Positions 14,464-18,033 of a stretch of 18,033 nt of DNA are shown here, piece by piece. This DNA comes from DATFPQ01 sp035264765. Lineage in GTDB: Bacteria; Actinomycetota; Actinomycetes; Actinomycetales; Angustibacteraceae. Position 1 is the first letter of the stretch. The number at the start of each line of letters is the position of its first letter. The position numbers and the translations under genes were made by a program. The notes beneath the pieces are model-generated. The model worked only from the letters and a program-made list of their open reading frames with translations. It made no database searches and was not told where the DNA came from. The DNA is taken from the NCBI GenBank assembly GCA_035264765.1, contig DATFPQ010000269.1, positions 1 to 18,033 on the forward strand, read 5' to 3'.

Positions 14464-16047
14464 ACCGACGCGCCCGACGACCTCGAGTCCCGCCCCGTTC
14501 TCGTCCTGGACTTCGGGGCGCAGTACGCCCAGCTCATCGCCCGCCGCGTGCGGGAGGCCAACGTCTACAGCGAGGTCGTGCCGCACACGACGTCGGTGGA
14601 CCGGCTGCTCGCGCGCGACCCGGCCGCGATCGTGCTGTCCGGCGGCCCGAGCAGCGTCTACGAGGAGGGCGCGCCCGCCGTCGACCCGGCCCTGTTCAAG
14701 GCCGGTGTGCCGGTCCTGGGCATCTGCTACGGCTTCCAGGCGATGGCGCAGGGCCTGGGCGGCGAGGTGGCGAAGACCGGTCAGCGCGAGTACGGCGGCA
14801 CGCCGGCGCGGGTGCGGACCGACGAGTCCACGCTCTTCTACGGCCAGACCGACGAGCAGTCGGTCTGGATGAGCCATGGGGACAGCGTGCAGGCACCACC
14901 CGAAGGCTTCCGGGTCACCGCCGAGACCGTCGGGGCCCCGGTCGCCGCCTTCGAGGACGACGAGCGCAGGCTCTACGGCCTGCAGTGGCACCCCGAGGTG
15001 ATGCACTCCACGTTCGGCCAGCGCGTGATCGAGAACTTCCTGACCCGCGGCGCCGGGCTGGAGCAGACCTGGACGACCGGCAACGTCGTTGACGAGCTGG
15101 TGGAGCGGGTGCGCGCCCAGGTCGGGGACGCGCGGGTGATCTGCGGGCTGTCCGGCGGTGTGGACTCCTCGGTGGCGGCGGCGCTCGTCCAGCGCGCAGT
15201 CGGCGACCAGCTCACCTGCGTGTTCGTCGACCACGGGCTGCTGCGCGAGGGTGAGGCCGAGCAGGTCGAGCGGGACTTCGTCGAGGCCACCGGCGTCGAC
15301 CTGAAGGTCGTGAACGCGCAGGAACAGTTCCTGAAGGCGCTCGCCGGCCTGACCGACCCCGAGGCCAAGCGCAAGGCGATCGGTCGCGAGTTCATCCGGG
15401 TCTTCGAGCAGGCGGCCCGCGAGGTGGTCGGCGAGGCCGCCTCCGACGGTCACCCGGTGCGTTTCCTCGTGCAGGGCACCCTCTACCCGGACGTCGTCGA
15501 GTCCGGTGGCGGAGAGGGCGCGGCCAACATCAAGAGCCACCACAACGTCGGAGGGCTGCCCGAGGACCTGCAGTTCGAGCTCGTCGAGCCGCTGCGGATG
15601 CTCTTCAAGGACGAGGTCCGCGCCGTCGGGCTCGAGCTCGGTGTGCCAGAGGGCATCGTGTGGCGACAGCCGTTCCCCGGCCCGGGCCTGGGCATCCGGA
15701 TCATCGGTGAGGTGACGGCGGACCGGCTGGCCACGCTGCGCCGGGCCGACGCGATCGCGCGCGAGGAGCTCACCGCCGCGGACCTCGACCGCGCGATCTG
15801 GCAGTGCCCGGTGGTGTTGCTCGCCGACGTGCGCTCCGTGGGCGTCCAGGGCGACGGCCGCACGTACGGGCACCCCGTCGTGCTGCGGCCGGTGTCGAGC
15901 GAGGACGCCATGACGGCGGACTGGACGCGCGTGCCGTACGACGTGCTGGCGCGGATCTCCACCCGGATCACCAACGAGGTCGCGGAGGTGAACCGGGTCG
16001 TCCTGGACGTCACGAGCAAGCCCCCAGGCACCATCGAGTGGGAGTGA
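14461..16047 (+). CDS. guaA: GMP synthase (glutamine-hydrolysing)
   Basis: A 528-residue full-length enzyme converting XMP, glutamine and ATP to GMP in the cytoplasm. The class I glutamine amidotransferase domain (about 12-200) has Cys89 in GICYGFQ, and His177 and Glu179 in QWHPEV. The ATP pyrophosphatase domain has the PP-loop SGGVDSS at 231-237. The C-terminal dimerisation domain includes [13 protein letters not shown], and the protein ends with the typical KPPGTIEWE. The GTG at 14461 is chosen because the protein homology begins right after it and a -10 element sits 6 bases upstream. It lies 42 bases after the DUF3817 gene. With guaB3 about 10 kb upstream, this window carries two guanine-nucleotide genes on one strand. 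Confidence 0.98.
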   Translation: MTDAPDDLESRPVLVLDFGAQYAQLIARRVREANVYSEVVPHTTSVDRLLARDPAAIVLSGGPSSVYEEGAPAVDPALFKAGVPVLGICYGFQAMAQGLGGEVAKTGQREYGGTPARVRTDESTLFYGQTDEQSVWMSHGDSVQAPPEGFRVTAETVGAPVAAFEDDERRLYGLQWHPEVMHSTFGQRVIENFLTRGAGLEQTWTTGNVVDELVERVRAQVGDARVICGLSGGVDSSVAAALVQRAVGDQLTCVFVDHGLLREGEAEQVERDFVEATGVDLKVVNAQEQFLKALAGLTDPEAKRKAIGREFIRVFEQAAREVVGEAASDGHPVRFLVQGTLYPDVVESGGGEGAANIKSHHNVGGLPEDLQFELVEPLRMLFKDEVRAVGLELGVPEGIVWRQPFPGPGLGIRIIGEVTADRLATLRRADAIAREELTAADLDRAIWQCPVVLLADVRSVGVQGDGRTYGHPVVLRPVSSEDAMTADWTRVPYDVLARISTRITNEVAEVNRVVLDVTSKPPGTIEWE

Positions 16048-16193
16048 GCATCCCAGCCCGCGACGCGTAACGGTTCGTGCGTGCGCTGACGATCTCGAGC
16101 TCCGCACGGCTGACGTCCGTGAAAGATTGTCTCCGCGCGCCGCAGCAGCGAGGAGGACGGTCCTGCCACGGCGGACTTTGTCGATGCTGCACA

Positions 16194-17213
16194 ATGCGCG
16201 CCGTGGACGTGCGTACGCACCCGGAGGGCGCCGACCGTGGCGATGCAGGGGCGCCGGACTGGTTCGCCGTCTTGGAGTCGGTGGGTGACCGGCTGGTGCC
16301 CGCACGCGCGGACTGGGCCCTGGTGCACGTGCGCGCCTCGGTCCTGGAGGTGGTGCGGGCGGGCGGGCCAAAAACGCTGCGGGACGCGGACATCGGTGCG
16401 CCCGAACCGGGGGAGCCACTGTCGATCGTCGCCCTGCGTCACCGGGAACCGGATCCGGAGGTCGCCCTGCACCGGCTGGTGCTGCAGCTGTCCCCGCGGG
16501 TGGGGGACCCGTACGGGTCCGGACGGGTCACGGCCACCGGCGTCAGCCGGCTGGCCTCACAGGTTGACCCGGCGCACCTGCGCGCCATCGCGACGGACCC
16601 GGACAACCTGCGGCTGCTGGAGGCGCTCGACCTTGGCAGTGCGGTGATCACACCGGTGGTGGCCGGTTCCTTGGTCATCGGCGCCCTGAACCTGGTGTGG
16701 TCCCGGCGCGCCGCCGCCTCCCGCGCAGACCTGGCGGACGCCGAGGAGCTCGGTCGGCGGATCGGGGCCGCCCTGGACCGGTCGCTTCCCGCCACCGCCA
16801 GGCTCGGGCGCGCGCCGAAGCAGGGACCGCGTCCGGCGGGATGGCGGCCGCCCGCGGAGGGCAACCCGGTCGCAGCCGCCCGGGCGTGGGCGCGCCGGAT
16901 GCTGCCAGAGGTGGTCGACCGGCCGACCCGGGTCGACCTTGCGGACGACCTCGACCTCGTGGTCTCCGAGCTGGTGGGCAACGCGCTCCGCCACGCCGAC
17001 AGCCTGCGTGCTGTCACCCTGGAGGGTCGTGGTCCCCTGCTCCGCGTGGCGGTTCTGGACGGCGACGACCGCTCGCCGACCGTGCGCGAGCCCGGGGCCG
17101 ACCTGGAGAGCGGGCGCGGGATGGTGCTCGTTGGAGCCCTGAGCGCCGCGTGGGACGTCTGGCACGACGTCGCACATGGTGGCAAGTCGGTGTGGGCGGA
17201 CCTGCCCGTGTGA
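16194..17213 (+). CDS. GAF domain plus ATP-binding (HATPase/anti-sigma kinase-like) regulatory protein
   Basis: A protein of up to 339 residues. The N-terminal part (about 20-200) looks like a GAF sensor domain, with the late strand pattern AVITPVVAGSLVIGALNLVWS. After a basic, Pro-rich linker, the C-terminal part (about 225-339) is a histidine kinase-like ATPase of the SpoIIAB/RsbW type. The N-box is DLVVSELVGNALRHA and the G boxes are VAVLDGDD and SGRGMVLVGAL, ending in GGKSVWADL. Such proteins bind or phosphorylate anti-sigma antagonists in stress or developmental signalling. Two starts are possible: ATG 16194 or GTG 16203. A CACAAT lies 7 bases before the latter, which would suit a leaderless start. 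An AGGAGGA at 16151-16157 has no usable in-frame start at normal distance. It converges with a PP2C-type phosphatase gene 19 bases away. Confidence 0.82.
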   Translation: MRAVDVRTHPEGADRGDAGAPDWFAVLESVGDRLVPARADWALVHVRASVLEVVRAGGPKTLRDADIGAPEPGEPLSIVALRHREPDPEVALHRLVLQLSPRVGDPYGSGRVTATGVSRLASQVDPAHLRAIATDPDNLRLLEALDLGSAVITPVVAGSLVIGALNLVWSRRAAASRADLADAEELGRRIGAALDRSLPATARLGRAPKQGPRPAGWRPPAEGNPVAAARAWARRMLPEVVDRPTRVDLADDLDLVVSELVGNALRHADSLRAVTLEGRGPLLRVAVLDGDDRSPTVREPGADLESGRGMVLVGALSAAWDVWHDVAHGGKSVWADLPV

Positions 17214-17232
17214 CGACGTGTTTCCCTTGGAG

Positions 17233-18033
17233 CTACGCGATGGCCCGGGTGTCGACCTCGACGGCGAGCAGCGCGACGTCGTCGTCGAGGTGGCCGTTGG
17301 CCCACTGCACGAGCGCCGCACGGAGCGCGCCGAGGCCCTCCGGCAGCGTCCCGCTGCCGAGCGTCGGCGTGACCAGCTGCTCGGCCGGGAAGAAGACCCG
17401 GTCCTTGGGACGGCGGGCCTCTGTCATCCCGTCCGTGTAGAGGAGCAACCGGTCGCCCGGCTCCAGCTCCAGGTTCAACGGCCCCGGGCGGGTCCCCAGC
17501 CCCAGCGGCGGGCTGGCATGCGCGGGCGCGAGCTGCACGGTGATCCCGCGACGGACCAGGAACGGTCCGGGGTGCCCCGCGTTGACGATCGTGAGGCAAC
17601 ACTCGTCGTCCACCTGGGCGAGGACTGCGGTGGTGAAGTCCTCGGGACCGGACACGCGGGACACCGCACGGTCGAGGTCGGCGGCCAGCGTGCACAGGTC
17701 CGGACGCTCGTGCGCCCGCTCGCGGAAAGCGCCGAGGATCACCGAGGCCAGCCGGACCGCCTCGAGGCCCTTCCCCCGCACGTCCCCGATCAGCAGCCGC
17801 ACACCGTACGGCGTGGGCAGCGCCGCGTACAGGTCCCCGCCGAGGCTCGCCTCGCGGGCCGCGCTCTCGTAGTGCGCCGACAGCCGAAGCAAGCCGACCC
17901 GGTCGGGGACGGGGGGCAGGACCGCTCGCTGGGCCACGTCCGCCACCCGGAGCAGGTCAGCAAGGCGGGCCTCCCGCCGAAGACGCACGGCGGCGGCCGC
18001 CACCGCGAGCACACCGCCGCCGGCGATGAGGAT
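17233..18033 (-). CDS. PP2C/SpoIIE family serine phosphatase (partial, runs off the window)
   Basis: The C-terminal 266 residues of a SpoIIE-type protein phosphatase; the frame is open to the right edge, so the true start lies outside. The first visible residues (ILIAGGGVLAVAAAAV) look like the end of a membrane helix, followed by a linker RLADLLRVADVAQRAVLPP. The catalytic domain then shows the metal-binding aspartates of the family: SLGGDLYAAL, LLIGDVRGKGLEAV, VNAGHPGPFLV, LLLYTDGMTEAR and HLDDDVALLAVEV. It would dephosphorylate a STAS-type anti-sigma antagonist at the membrane. It faces the GAF/ATPase gene tail to tail with 19 bases between, with no terminator hairpin visible. The pairing suggests opposing activities in one partner-switching pathway, although no STAS gene is in view. 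Confidence 0.9.
   Translation of the reverse strand: MLIAGGGVLAVAAAAVRLRREARLADLLRVADVAQRAVLPPVPDRVGLLRLSAHYESAAREASLGGDLYAALPTPYGVRLLIGDVRGKGLEAVRLASVILGAFRERAHERPDLCTLAADLDRAVSRVSGPEDFTTAVLAQVDDECCLTIVNAGHPGPFLVRRGITVQLAPAHASPPLGLGTRPGPLNLELEPGDRLLLYTDGMTEARRPKDRVFFPAEQLVTPTLGSGTLPEGLGALRAALVQWANGHLDDDVALLAVEVDTRAIA

Noticed and set aside
16101..16121. CACGG...CCGTG hairpin after guaA as a terminator
   Set aside because: The stem is only 5 pairs around a 7-base loop, which is expected by chance in this composition.
16151..16157. AGGAGGA as the ribosome binding site of the GAF/ATPase gene
   Set aside because: No in-frame start codon follows at a normal distance; the first usable starts are 36 and 45 bases downstream.
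13954..16419. Very long open frame on the minus strand (821 codons) opposite guaA
   Set aside because: It lies antisense to an unmistakable GMP synthase and has no recognisable domains. Long antisense frames are expected in high-GC coding DNA.
1..18033. CRISPR arrays, tRNA/rRNA genes, insertion sequences, attachment sites
   Set aside because: No regularly spaced repeats, cloverleaf genes, transposase or integrase motifs, or terminal inverted repeats were seen by reading both strands.

Overview
The window is high-GC DNA with strong G/C preference at third codon positions, many GTG starts, and several start codons placed at the 5' end of the transcript. Together with the gene families present (GuaB3, a ChoD-type flavoprotein, GabD2, DUF3817, SpoIIE-type phosphatase, GAF/ATPase regulator), this points to an actinobacterium (class Actinomycetes). 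The genus cannot be read from the sequence. It looks like chromosome, with no transposase, integrase, tRNA, rRNA or CRISPR array.

Region 1 (about 128-3468, +) is an inositol-type catabolic operon: an IolE-like sugar isomerase/dehydratase, an IolG-type inositol 2-dehydrogenase, an IolH-type TIM-barrel protein and a small tautomerase. The rest of the pathway (iolB, C, D, A, transporter, regulator) is not here and may lie upstream.

Region 2 (3546-9561, +) starts with guaB3, an IMP dehydrogenase-family protein without CBS domains and without a cysteine at the catalytic loop position. A GabD2-type aldehyde dehydrogenase follows, overlapping by 4 bases a ChoD-type GMC flavoprotein that carries a ferredoxin-like cysteine cluster. 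An SDR oxidoreductase and a DUF427 protein complete the block. guaB3-choD adjacency is also known in Mycobacterium tuberculosis. A strong hairpin (9591-9629) closes the block and also serves the convergent ABC genes.

Region 3 (9637-13134, -) encodes the two halves of a heterodimeric ABC exporter with one complete and one degenerate ATP site. The first gene is interrupted by a frameshift near 12706.

Region 4 (13247-16047, +) holds a SURF1 protein, a DUF3817 membrane protein and guaA (GMP synthase).

Region 5 (16194 to the edge) holds a GAF plus ATPase-type regulator (+) convergent with a SpoIIE/PP2C-type serine phosphatase (-), which runs off the right end. They look like parts of a partner-switching system.

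Four genes (guaB3, gabD2, SURF1, guaA) have a TAnnnT -10 element exactly 6 bases before the start codon, the arrangement expected for leaderless mRNAs. Most genes are ordinary housekeeping or catabolic families. The less ordinary points are the extreme asymmetry and frameshift of the ABC exporter, the cysteine cluster in the ChoD-type protein, the missing catalytic cysteine in GuaB3, and a repeat/hairpin element upstream of gabD2.
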